Positions 1 to 9,596 of a stretch of 64,000 nucleotides of DNA are shown in pieces. The position numbers and the translations under genes are program-made. Origin of the DNA: Hyphomicrobiales bacterium (lineage in GTDB: Bacteria > Pseudomonadota > Alphaproteobacteria > Rhizobiales > HXMU1428-3); assembly GCA_021775425.1 (NCBI GenBank), contig JAJFHX010000020.1, positions 83,582-147,581 of the forward strand. The letters run 5' to 3'. Within the stretch, counting starts at the first letter, position 1. Each line of letters opens with the position of its first letter. Under the pieces are notes generated by a model. The model was not told the origin of the DNA and did not search any database. It saw only the letters and a list, made by a program, of their open reading frames with translations.

Positions 1-44
1 AGTTTTTTTAATATCAAGCCACTGATATTAAATCATTTTCCCTT

Positions 45-1586
45 TTATGCCGGCAGGTCAGGAAAGCCAAGACTTCTGTGCAATCCAATACGTTGCAGCT
101 TCCCGGTTGGCCCTTTCGGGATTTCATCGACAAACACAACTTCACTCGGCACCTTAAAGTCAGCCAGTTTCTCCCTGACATATTTCTGCAATTCAGTTGG
201 TTCGATGCTCTCACCTTCGCGAAGCACCACAGCCGCACCAACAATCTCACCCCATTTTTGGTCAGGAATAGAAAATGTCGCCACCTGCGCCACAGCCGGA
301 TGTTCGGAAATCGCATTATCAACCTCAACCGGCGCAATTTTTTCGCCGCCCCGATTGATAATTTCTTTCGTCCTCGCAACCAGTTTTAAATAACCTTCAT
401 CATCCATCACGCCTGTGTCCCCAGTGCGGAACCAGCCATTCGAGGTAAAATCTTTCGCATTCGCTTCCGGATTATTATGATACCCAGCCGTCACATTCTC
501 ACCGCGAATAACAATATCCCCTTCTTCACCGGCAGGTAATAAATTCTCAGACAATGGGTCCATAATCCGCACATCCGGCCCCGCGGCAATGCCAACAGTT
601 CCCGGCTTCCGGCGCGCTCTGTCAACGGGGTTGCTTGTCATCTGATGGCAGGCTTCCGTCATCGCGTAACTTTCAACAACCACAGCGTTCGGGAACAAAG
701 CTTCAAGCTCAGCCAAAACTGAAGGCGGCAACGCTGCCGATGCCGAGCGAACAAAACGAATGTTTTTTGCAAAGCCTTCAACAATCGGCCGGTTCTTTTC
801 TTTTGAAGCTTGTGTCAGTAGCCCCTGATGCATCGTCGGCACCCCCGTGTACCAGGTCGGCTGCGCTTCATCCATCCAGTCAATAATATGCCGCGCATTA
901 AATCCGGGCGTATAATATACACTACCACCTGCAGCCAATGGTGCTGTCACACTGGCCATAAGCCCGTGAATATGGAACAAAGCCATAATGCCAACACCCT
1001 TATCTTCACTTGTCAGAGAAAGCGTATTACCGATATTTCTTGCCGAAGCCAGAACGTTCTTAAGCGAAAGTGGCACAATCTTTGGCCGCCCCGTTGTACC
1101 AGATGTGTGCAGCACAAGCGCCTCATCATCATCCCCGTTAAAACCGCTCTCATTGCCAAGCGGGTTCTCTGGCATCTGTTCTGTATTCAGCGAAAATTTT
1201 CCGGCAATGCTCTCATCAGCGACCAGCCACAACACAGGAATGTTTAATTTTTGCGCCGCTTCAATCGCTGTTGAATTCGAGCCTTCATCAATCAGAAGAC
1301 ACTTCACTTCAAGGTCATCCATATAAAATTCAAACTCATCCTTTTTGTAAGATGGGTTCAAAGGCGCTGCTGAAGCACCAGACGCAACAGAGAGAAACGC
1401 GGTTGCCGCATGTGGCCCGTTAGGTAACACAATTGCCACCCTGTCATTTCGCCCAACCCCGATATTATTCAAAGTGCTGTTCGTATAAATAATCTGATCG
1501 CACAAACCAGTAAAATTCATCGGTTCTTTTGAGGGAGCCCGAACAGCAATGGAATCGGTTTTATCATTAAATAATTTGATGAGCAT
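45..1586 (-). CDS. AMP-dependent acyl-CoA synthetase/ligase (oxalyl-CoA synthetase-like)
   Basis: 513-aa ORF; AMP-binding motif LHTSGTTGRPKIVPLS, GYHNNPEAN, WFRTGDTG and C-terminal PKGPTGKLQR. Confidence 0.9.
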   Translation of the reverse strand: MLIKLFNDKTDSIAVRAPSKEPMNFTGLCDQIIYTNSTLNNIGVGRNDRVAIVLPNGPHAATAFLSVASGASAAPLNPSYKKDEFEFYMDDLEVKCLLIDEGSNSTAIEAAQKLNIPVLWLVADESIAGKFSLNTEQMPENPLGNESGFNGDDDEALVLHTSGTTGRPKIVPLSLKNVLASARNIGNTLSLTSEDKGVGIMALFHIHGLMASVTAPLAAGGSVYYTPGFNARHIIDWMDEAQPTWYTGVPTMHQGLLTQASKEKNRPIVEGFAKNIRFVRSASAALPPSVLAELEALFPNAVVVESYAMTEACHQMTSNPVDRARRKPGTVGIAAGPDVRIMDPLSENLLPAGEEGDIVIRGENVTAGYHNNPEANAKDFTSNGWFRTGDTGVMDDEGYLKLVARTKEIINRGGEKIAPVEVDNAISEHPAVAQVATFSIPDQKWGEIVGAAVVLREGESIEPTELQKYVREKLADFKVPSEVVFVDEIPKGPTGKLQRIGLHRSLGFPDLPA

Positions 1587-1663
1587 TAGATTTACCCTTC
1601 GAGATTGATCGTTCTAATCTTTTCGTATTGTTATGTTTTATTGAGTTAATTCAATAATTTGCC

Positions 1664-2821
1664 TCAAGTCTGCAAAACAGCCTGCCGCGCATTGATAGCC
1701 GCCTGTTTCATATCCTCGCCACTTGCCGCAAGTTCATCCCGCTTTAAAAGCATAGCCCGAAAATTATCGTGAATGGTTTTGACATGCGGCGCCTCAAGCT
1801 CGCTTTTTATGGCTAAAGAAACTACAGGCTTCAGAATAACGGACATTTCACAGTCCGGATCGCCATTTTCAAACGCAGCATGGGTCGAAGTATAATGCCC
1901 ATTAAGTGAGACTTTCGCCTTCACCACCATAGCCGTTAACTTCGGTATCAGTTTTTCAAATTTGGCAGGTAACCCGTGATGCAATCCAACCCGCAAAGCT
2001 TCCTCAATCGTATCTTTTAAATATGGCCCAAGCTCAGGGTCAGTAAACAGTTCCGGCAAATGCTTGTCATACATCGCAGCCCCGTAATTAGCAGCAATGT
2101 TCCCGGCTATTTTGACCCAGAACTGACGAAGAAGCGCCTCTTTGTTTTTCAGATGATTGGTTGGCATTCCACACCGCACATGAAACAATTCGATCAACTC
2201 AGCGCAGATTGTAGCCACATGTTCATTAAGCGGATCAATCGGTCCAAGGTGAATATTGCCGTGAACAAAGTCACCGCTTTCATTGATCGCCGGGTGTCCT
2301 TCAACTTCACCCGGGCCAATCTTCACACCAGCCACATCCACAATCGAACCGATAAGTAAAGCGCCCTGACGGTTAAGTTCATTTAGAATTTTTCGATCAG
2401 GATCAATCAACCCCATCACTTCCGGGTCAATATCAAACAATTCCGGATACCAGAACGGAATTCCGTTAAGCAGGGGAATGACAACCGTTTTCTCCGGAAC
2501 AGTCATAACCGCCATTTGTTCAAGCGGCATCGCACTCGCCGGTGTCGCGCAAATGATCACATCTTGCGGGCCAAGATCATTGGCATCATTCGAAACAAGG
2601 AACGTCTCTTCAAGCCGGTTATGCTGGCCTGGTATTTGCGGGTTTTCATCATAAAAAATAAGTCCGTTTTCCCTGATAGCATTCAGAGAGGCCGGGCTAT
2701 GCACCAGCCCACTTAACTGCCAGCCATCAGCTTTACCGGTATTGATCGCATGCGCGAGATGCGCCGCGACATACCCGCCAATTCCGCCATTCGGACCAAT
2801 CACTACAATTTTTTTAGTCAT
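1664..2821 (-). CDS. Ketopantoate reductase family (PanE/ApbA-like) protein
   Basis: N-terminal Rossmann motif KIVVIGPNGGIGGYVAAHL; LLNGIPFW and later K..N..N-type ketopantoate reductase layout; start moved to internal Met (MTKKIVV) of ORF 1664..2875. Confidence 0.75.
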   Translation of the reverse strand: MTKKIVVIGPNGGIGGYVAAHLAHAINTGKADGWQLSGLVHSPASLNAIRENGLIFYDENPQIPGQHNRLEETFLVSNDANDLGPQDVIICATPASAMPLEQMAVMTVPEKTVVIPLLNGIPFWYPELFDIDPEVMGLIDPDRKILNELNRQGALLIGSIVDVAGVKIGPGEVEGHPAINESGDFVHGNIHLGPIDPLNEHVATICAELIELFHVRCGMPTNHLKNKEALLRQFWVKIAGNIAANYGAAMYDKHLPELFTDPELGPYLKDTIEEALRVGLHHGLPAKFEKLIPKLTAMVVKAKVSLNGHYTSTHAAFENGDPDCEMSVILKPVVSLAIKSELEAPHVKTIHDNFRAMLLKRDELAASGEDMKQAAINARQAVLQT

Positions 2822-3037
2822 ACTATATATGTCTACCCGTTCAAATGCCCAACTCAGTTTTATGCAGGGCCACAAAAATTAACAGTCCACCCATCGATAT
2901 CACATGCAGCTTCAACTGTGATACGGCAAATGAATTAAAGCCAGATCTACCAACAAACAATAAGTCGATACGCCAACTTTGTATACAATATTTTATTCAA
3001 GGGAAAGTCCCCAATTCAAATTTATCGAGAAAAAACT

Positions 3038-4624
3038 CTAAACAATGAGCGCCAACCCGTCTGATCTCGGGTCATTGGCACCTTCAATCAAGCCATGATC
3101 ATGCAAAACAATCGCCCCGGCATGCCCCATCATTTCATTGAGCGGATCAACAAGCTCAACAGCATGCCCCGCAGTCTTTAGAGCTTCGATAACAGCTGGA
3201 GACATATTGCTCTCTATCTTCAAACTCGTTGACCCGCTACCCCAGGTTTTGCCAAGCAACCAGCGAGGCGCTGTGATCGCCTCCTGTAAATCTCCCCCAA
3301 ATGCGGCATAGCGCGTTAATAAGGCGGCTTGTGTTTGGGGTTGCCCATCCCCGCCCATCGTCCCATAAACCATCAACCGGCCATCATTCAGCTCAGCAAA
3401 TGCCGGGTTCAATGTGTGAAACGGTCGCTTTCCAGGTTCAAGTCCATTTGGCCCGCCAGCCAATGAAAAACCAGCCCCCCGGTTTTGAAAAAACACACCC
3501 GTTGCAGGGCAGGTCAGGCCCGAACCAAACTCCCAGAACACACTCTGAATAAAACTCACCATTGTCCCTTCACTATCACATGCCCCCATCCAGATGGTAT
3601 CACCAGGTTTTAAAGGGTGTGGCCAGGGCAGTGCAGTTTTTATATCAATGCCAGTCGATAATTTTTCCAGAAATTCATCCGATAAAAAGTCTTGAGCTGG
3701 CCGGGTCATATGCAAAGGGTCACCAAGCTCAGAGTTCCTGATCTGAAACGCCTGCTTGGTTGCTTCAATCAAGCCATGAAGATGTTCAAAACTGTCGCTA
3801 TTCTCAACATTTAAACGGTCAAACAGACCTAAAATCATCAGCGAAGCCATGCCCTGTGTCGGTGGCTGCGTGTTATAAAAATGCCCGAGAGATGTCTTAA
3901 GGCGCAAAGGTTCAGTCAGCTTAGGTGCATATTTCACGAAATCCTCAGCACGAAGCGGGCTCTCATGGCTTTTCAAAAAAGCATCATGTTCTGTCGCCAC
4001 ATCACCATTGTAAAAAGCCTCAAGCCCTTGCTCAGCCAAATATCTCAACGTTTTAGCCAGAGCTGGCTGGCATAACCTGTCACCAGCCTCATGCACTTTA
4101 CCATCATCAAGAAAGACATCAGAAAAACCAGTCACATCTTTCAAACCATCCAGTTTATCACCAGTGCAGTTCGCCTGACTGGCCGTCACCGCGATGCCAT
4201 TTTCGGCATAAGTAATTGCAGATTTTAAAAGCACTGACAAAGGAAGTGGCGCCTTATGATTGATCGTGCCAAGCGCTTTTTGCCAGCCTCCGATCGTACC
4301 CGGCACAGTGAGCGCAGCCTCACCTCCGCGTGCCGGAATGGCGTCAACATGCCCCCGGCTTTGATACCACTCTTTGCTGGCTAACCCGGCAGCCTGACCG
4401 CAACCTTCAATACAAAAAGGCGCTTCACCCTGTCTTTTTATAATCCAGAACCCATCACCGCCAATGCTGTTCATATGCGGATAAACCACCGCAATGGTCG
4501 CAGCAGCAGCTACCATGGCCTCAATGGCAGTTCCCCCCTGCTCTAAAACCTCAACACCAGCCTTTGAAGCCACCTGGTGAGGGGCAGTCACGCACCCTTT
4601 AAAACCAAAGCTCGTTTTTAACAT
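3038..4624 (-). CDS. Gamma-glutamyltransferase family protein
   Basis: VASKAGVEVLEQGGTAIEAMVAAAA..VYPHMNSIGGDGFW, catalytic-region GTMVSFIQSV, GTMGGDGQPQTQ; start at MLKTSFGF inside the longer ORF 3038..4831. Confidence 0.88.
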   Translation of the reverse strand: MLKTSFGFKGCVTAPHQVASKAGVEVLEQGGTAIEAMVAAAATIAVVYPHMNSIGGDGFWIIKRQGEAPFCIEGCGQAAGLASKEWYQSRGHVDAIPARGGEAALTVPGTIGGWQKALGTINHKAPLPLSVLLKSAITYAENGIAVTASQANCTGDKLDGLKDVTGFSDVFLDDGKVHEAGDRLCQPALAKTLRYLAEQGLEAFYNGDVATEHDAFLKSHESPLRAEDFVKYAPKLTEPLRLKTSLGHFYNTQPPTQGMASLMILGLFDRLNVENSDSFEHLHGLIEATKQAFQIRNSELGDPLHMTRPAQDFLSDEFLEKLSTGIDIKTALPWPHPLKPGDTIWMGACDSEGTMVSFIQSVFWEFGSGLTCPATGVFFQNRGAGFSLAGGPNGLEPGKRPFHTLNPAFAELNDGRLMVYGTMGGDGQPQTQAALLTRYAAFGGDLQEAITAPRWLLGKTWGSGSTSLKIESNMSPAVIEALKTAGHAVELVDPLNEMMGHAGAIVLHDHGLIEGANDPRSDGLALIV

Positions 4625-5310
4625 CACCGCACTCCATAAAAATAAATCCTCTAACGATAGTATAACCCTATCAAGCGATAATTGTATACAATTCTGAGGC
4701 AAAATGACACAAGGCCCGACAGCAAATGAGCAGATATAACTAACCAGTGAAGCAAGTGCAAACTTGTATACATCAAACAGATTTCTCAACCTGAGAGGAG
4801 CAAATAGTAAAATTTTCCAGTATCTGATCAAAATTTAATTTTGAATATTCAGAGTAATATCTCAATAAATTTCTGGGACTTATGTTGATTTTTACAAATC
4901 ACAAATCATTCAATCCAGAAAAGAAAATGGCTATTTTTTCGTCTTCAATGCCAGATTCTGAGATGAACTCATAAGTTGCAGTCTGATTTGGGCTATTCAA
5001 ACCACCTTCATCTGGAAGGTTGTCTGATGCCCCACCAGGCTCCGGCGGTCTGAATATCAGGTCTACTGATTTTCAGACAACACAGAGTAGATAAATTTTG
5101 AACAGGACCCCATTGCAATTGCAAATGGGCAATTCCTGTATACCAGATTCAAGCTTTTTAAAAATTTCATGAAGTGGGCCAGAGCAACATTGGCCCACAT
5201 TAAAACTGACCAGAAAACACTGACCAGAGTGCAATATGCCATCAGATGAGAGCTTGCTGAGTTATAGGCCTGATGAGTTAAAGGCCTGATGAATTTAAAG
5301 GATCGAAGCT

Positions 5311-6165
5311 TTGATACGTAAAATAATAATACCGGTACGGGGTGATGGGAAAAGCGGCAACGTTTTTGCGCACGCGGCTATCCTCGCGCATCGTTTCAAA
5401 GCTCACATTGTCGTCACCCATTGCCGGCCACGACCAGAAGACCTCTTGCCATATGGAGTGCCAGTCCCTGCTTTTATGCGTGAAATGTTTGTTGAGCAGT
5501 CTTCAAAAGTTGCGGACCTTGAAGAACAAAGCCTTCAGGAAGAAATGACAACCCTCGCCAGACAATATGGCATCGAAATGATGGAGAAACCCACAGGCAA
5601 TACAGCCTCATTTTCATGGTTTGAAGAAGCCGGCAGGCAAGTGGATATCATCAAGCGTCATGGCCGCCTTGCTGATCTCATCTGTGTTGCGAAACCTGAC
5701 AGAGACCGCAACCTTGGTGCAAATACGTTGAAAGCTGCCCTTTTTAATACCGGCCGCCCTGTCATGATGTGCCCGCCAGCGGATACCCCGCAAGAAAACC
5801 TGGGCAACCATATCGCCATCGCCTGGAACGGTTCACAAGAAGCCAGCCGCGCCATTGCGCTAACGCTTGACCTCTTCCAGAAGGCCGAACATATCACCGT
5901 GCTGACCACTGGCAAGCACCCACACGGAGCGAGTTCAGAAGAATTAATCGATTATCTCGCCATGCGTGATGTGAAAGCCAGCATCAACAGATTTGAAGCC
6001 AGTGGCAACATCGCAGCAAGGTTACTCGAAGAAAGCAAATCAATCGGCGCAGACATGATGGTCATGGGTGCCTATGGCCATAGTCATGAAAGAGAAACAA
6101 TCTTTGGAGGAAACACCCAGTCAGTCGTCGATACAGCAAAGATGCCAGTTGTGATGGTGCACTAA
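5311..6165 (+). CDS. Universal stress protein, tandem UspA domains
   Basis: 284 aa; N-terminal KIIIPVRGDGKS, C-terminal GADMMVMGAYGHSHERETIFGGNTQSVV; TTG start. Confidence 0.85.
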   Translation: MIRKIIIPVRGDGKSGNVFAHAAILAHRFKAHIVVTHCRPRPEDLLPYGVPVPAFMREMFVEQSSKVADLEEQSLQEEMTTLARQYGIEMMEKPTGNTASFSWFEEAGRQVDIIKRHGRLADLICVAKPDRDRNLGANTLKAALFNTGRPVMMCPPADTPQENLGNHIAIAWNGSQEASRAIALTLDLFQKAEHITVLTTGKHPHGASSEELIDYLAMRDVKASINRFEASGNIAARLLEESKSIGADMMVMGAYGHSHERETIFGGNTQSVVDTAKMPVVMVH

Positions 6166-6289
6166 GCAGCTCACCTGAAGAACCTGGAATTAGTGACCTT
6201 GACTGTACGAAATGCACTTTTTGCGATTGATACATTTTTGAAAATTAAAATTGAGATTGCCGGTTATCAGGCTGGTGAATAAAAGCGAA

Positions 6290-6306
6290 GCGTGACGCTA
6301 TCACGC
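6290..6306 (+). promoter_or_regulatory. Small hairpin just upstream of tctC (GCGTGA-CGCTA-TCACGC)
   Basis: Perfect 6-bp inverted repeat 25 nt before the ATG at 6331. Confidence 0.4.
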
Positions 6307-6330
6307 AAAATCCTTGGGAGGAGACTTGTA

Positions 6331-7305
6331 ATGATAACACGTAGAACTATGATCGGATTGGTCGCTGCCACGATGCTGGCGTCAACCTCTTTCACAGGCA
6401 TAGCCCATGCCTTTGAACCAAACAAACCAGTAGATTTTATCATCATGGCTGGTAAAGGCGGCGGCGCTGATAAAATGGCGCGCCTGATGCAATCCATTAT
6501 CGAGAAAAACAAGCTTTCAACACGGCCACTTGTCCCCATAAACAAATCTGGTGGTTCAGGTGCTGAAGCATTAATTGCCGCCAAAGGCGCAAGAGATCCA
6601 GATCACACAATCATGGTCACGCTGAACTCTTTCTTCACAACCCCGCTTCGTCAGCCGGGCCTGAAAATTGATGCCATGAAATTTGCCCCGATCGGCCGCA
6701 TGGCAGAAGACACCTTCCTGCTGTGGGTCCACAAAGACAGCGGCATCACAACCTTTGAGCAATATCTCGAAAAAGCCAAAAAAGATGGCAGCAAATGGGT
6801 CATGGGTGGAACCGGTAAAAATTCAGAAGACAATATCATTACCGATTACCTGAACAACAATTACGGTCTCAGCATGAAATACATTCCCTATAAAGGTGGC
6901 GGTGCTGTTGCCAAACAGGTTGCCGGCAAGCAGTTAAACTCATCAGTAAACAACCCATCAGAAGCACTCGGTTTTTATGAATCTGGTGACATGGTGCCAC
7001 TGGTTGCATTTACAGATGAACGCCTGCCGATGTTCCCTGATGTCCCGACATTAAAAGAAAAAGGCGGTGACTTCTCTTACTTCATGCAGCGCGCCGTCGT
7101 TGGTGCCCCTGGCATGTCAGATGAAGCTCTTGCCTATTATAACGGCCTTTTCAAAAAGGTTTACGACTCAGCCGAATGGCAGGATTACAAAAAGAAGAAA
7201 TCACTCATGGGTGATTTCATGTCCGGTAAAGATCTTGTCAGCTACTGGGGCACACAGGTTGATCGCCACAGAAAAATCCTGAAAGCCTCTGGCGCGATCA
7301 AATAA
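6331..7305 (+). CDS. tctC: Tripartite tricarboxylate transporter substrate-binding protein
   Basis: Signal peptide; FIIMAGKGGGADKMAR, KYIPYKGGGAVAKQVAGKQL, followed by tctB and tctA; GGAGGAG ribosome-binding site before ATG at 6331. Confidence 0.88.
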   Translation: MITRRTMIGLVAATMLASTSFTGIAHAFEPNKPVDFIIMAGKGGGADKMARLMQSIIEKNKLSTRPLVPINKSGGSGAEALIAAKGARDPDHTIMVTLNSFFTTPLRQPGLKIDAMKFAPIGRMAEDTFLLWVHKDSGITTFEQYLEKAKKDGSKWVMGGTGKNSEDNIITDYLNNNYGLSMKYIPYKGGGAVAKQVAGKQLNSSVNNPSEALGFYESGDMVPLVAFTDERLPMFPDVPTLKEKGGDFSYFMQRAVVGAPGMSDEALAYYNGLFKKVYDSAEWQDYKKKKSLMGDFMSGKDLVSYWGTQVDRHRKILKASGAIK

Positions 7306-7326
7306 TTTTCATATCCAAAACTTTGC

Positions 7327-7348
7327 GCCGGGGGAATGTTCCCCCGGC
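7327..7348 (+). promoter_or_regulatory. Intercistronic stem-loop between tctC and tctB
   Basis: Perfect inverted repeat GCCGGGGGAA-TG-TTCCCCCGGC with no downstream T-run. Confidence 0.75.
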
Positions 7349-7396
7349 ACATATCAATAATAACAATAAAGAATGTTAAGGTCGGGAGCCCTTTAA

Positions 7397-7927
7397 ATGC
7401 GTAAAGCAGAAATCGTTACCGCAGTGATACTCGCGATCCTGTCGTTATATCTGATGTGGAAAAGCGGTGAACCACCATCATGGAACCCCGACATCGCCCG
7501 CTTTGATAACATCTGGATGATCAAAGGCGAAGGCCCGGGCAGCGGCTTCTGGCCGTTCTGGCTATCGTTTATTATGTTTCTCAGCACAATCTGGATCGCT
7601 GTGAACTGGTTTCGAAAAACCTCACCGATGTCCGTCTCAGATGAACCCTTCCTTGATGCCTATGGCATGAAAATGCTGGTGCAGGTAGGCGGCGGCCTGT
7701 TCGGATTTCTGGCGCTGATTCACATCATCGGCTTTTACGGCGCGATGTGTGTGTTCCTGATTTACTACCTTAAATTCCTCGGCAGACATACCATGACAGT
7801 GACCTTACTCATCTCGGTCCTGACCCCGGTTGTATGTTTCTTCTTCTTTGATATCGCCATGCGGATCGTGTTGCCCAAAGGCTATTTGGAGCCACTCTTC
7901 ATCCCGCTATACGATATTTTTCTCTAA
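7397..7927 (+). CDS. tctB: Tripartite tricarboxylate transporter small membrane subunit TctB
   Basis: 176-aa four-TM protein between tctC and tctA. Confidence 0.83.
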   Translation: MRKAEIVTAVILAILSLYLMWKSGEPPSWNPDIARFDNIWMIKGEGPGSGFWPFWLSFIMFLSTIWIAVNWFRKTSPMSVSDEPFLDAYGMKMLVQVGGGLFGFLALIHIIGFYGAMCVFLIYYLKFLGRHTMTVTLLISVLTPVVCFFFFDIAMRIVLPKGYLEPLFIPLYDIFL

Positions 7928-7994
7928 ACAAGTCGCGACATTAAAAAGAAGCGCACAGATAGCGCACAGATAAAGAACTTATAGGACAAATGAA

Positions 7995-9515
7995 ATGGAA
8001 GTTATTTCAGCGTTAGCAGATGGCGTATTGGTCGCCTTGCAACCGGTAAATCTTGGCCTTGCAATTTTAGGCGTCATCGTCGGCCTGTTCGTTGGTGCAA
8101 TGCCCGGCCTTGGCTCCGTGAATGGTGTCGCCATTCTCTTGCCCTTTACATTTGTCATTCAGTCATTCACCGGCGGTGCCACGTCTCCAATGATATTCCT
8201 TGCCGCGATTTATTATGGCGCAATGTATGGAGGCGCCATATCATCTATCACCCTTGGCATTCCCGGGGCATCAACAGCCGTTGCCACCACATTTGATGGC
8301 CGGCCCATGGCTTTATCCGGCAAGGCTCATATCGCTCTCGTTACAGCCGCTCTGGCTTCCTTTGTCGGCGGCACAGTTTCAAATATTATTTTCACAGCGT
8401 TCGCCCCGGCCCTTGCCTCTGTAGCCCTTGATTTTGGTGACCCTGAAATTTTCGCCCTGATGCTGCTGGCCTTTGCCACCTTTGTCGGCCTTGGCGGCGA
8501 TGACATACCAAAAACCATTTTTTCAATCTGTATCGGCCTTGTTCTGGCAACGGTCGGGTTTGACATCGTCTCAGGTGAACCTAGGCTTATCTTTTTTGAT
8601 ATAACCGGCTTTAGTCACGGCATCCGTTTTCTGGTGCTCGCAATTGGCGTCTATGGCATTGGAGAAATGATCTGGACCATCAACACTTCGCGCTATAGCT
8701 CAAGCATGACACAAGTCGATGTCAGCGCTAAAAACATCTGGCTCGCTATCAAAGAATTTAAAACCGCCTGGAGAGGAACATCCATTGGTTCAGCCCTTGG
8801 CTTTTTCGTTGGTATTTTGCCAGCCGCCGGTGCCACCCCAGGCTCATTGATGTCATATGGTGTCACAAAGCTAATCTCAAAAAATCCGAAAGAGTTTGGC
8901 AAAGGCGCAATTGACGGCATCGCCGCACCTGAGGCCGCTAACAATTCAGCCTCTACCGGTGCGATGCTGCCCATGATGACGCTCGGCATTCCCGGCTCAC
9001 CGACAACAGCCGTGCTGCTGGCGGGCATGGTCATCTGGGGCTTGCAACCCGGACCATTACTGTTCACTAATCAACCGGATTTTGTCTGGCCTCTGATTGG
9101 GTCATTCTATATCTCAAACGTGGTCGCGGTTCTGATTAACCTTGCCTTTATTCCAGTGTTTTTATGGATGCTGCGCATGCCCTTTACCATTCTGGCCCCA
9201 ATGATTTTTGTGCTGTCATTGGTTGGCACCTTCGCCGCATATCTTGACATGTTCGATGTCTGGTTGATGGTCATTGTAGGCGTCGCCGCCTTCTTCCTGC
9301 GCATTCTGGATTACCCACTGGCCCCAGCCGTGCTGGCAATTGTCCTCGGTCCGATTGCTGAGCCAAAACTGCGTCAGTCGCTACTTTTCTCTGATGGCGA
9401 TTTCAGCATTTTCTTCACCCGGCCGATCGCTGGCCCCATCACCATCCTGGCAATAATTCTTATTTTGTTGCCATTATTTAAAGTGATTAAAAACAAGATG
9501 AAGGCAGCAAGCTAG
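7995..9515 (+). CDS. tctA: Tripartite tricarboxylate transporter large membrane subunit TctA
   Basis: 506 aa; GLFVGAMPGLGSVNGVAILLP, YGAMYGGAISSITLGIPG, PEAANNSASTGAMLPMMTLGIPGSPTTAVLL signatures. Confidence 0.95.
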   Translation: MEVISALADGVLVALQPVNLGLAILGVIVGLFVGAMPGLGSVNGVAILLPFTFVIQSFTGGATSPMIFLAAIYYGAMYGGAISSITLGIPGASTAVATTFDGRPMALSGKAHIALVTAALASFVGGTVSNIIFTAFAPALASVALDFGDPEIFALMLLAFATFVGLGGDDIPKTIFSICIGLVLATVGFDIVSGEPRLIFFDITGFSHGIRFLVLAIGVYGIGEMIWTINTSRYSSSMTQVDVSAKNIWLAIKEFKTAWRGTSIGSALGFFVGILPAAGATPGSLMSYGVTKLISKNPKEFGKGAIDGIAAPEAANNSASTGAMLPMMTLGIPGSPTTAVLLAGMVIWGLQPGPLLFTNQPDFVWPLIGSFYISNVVAVLINLAFIPVFLWMLRMPFTILAPMIFVLSLVGTFAAYLDMFDVWLMVIVGVAAFFLRILDYPLAPAVLAIVLGPIAEPKLRQSLLFSDGDFSIFFTRPIAGPITILAIILILLPLFKVIKNKMKAAS

Positions 9516-9596
9516 AAGTGGTTTCGCCAGATAAGGCATAAGGACGACTGTGACGAACAAAGAAATCAGCACATCTCTGAGTAACAAGACATCGCT

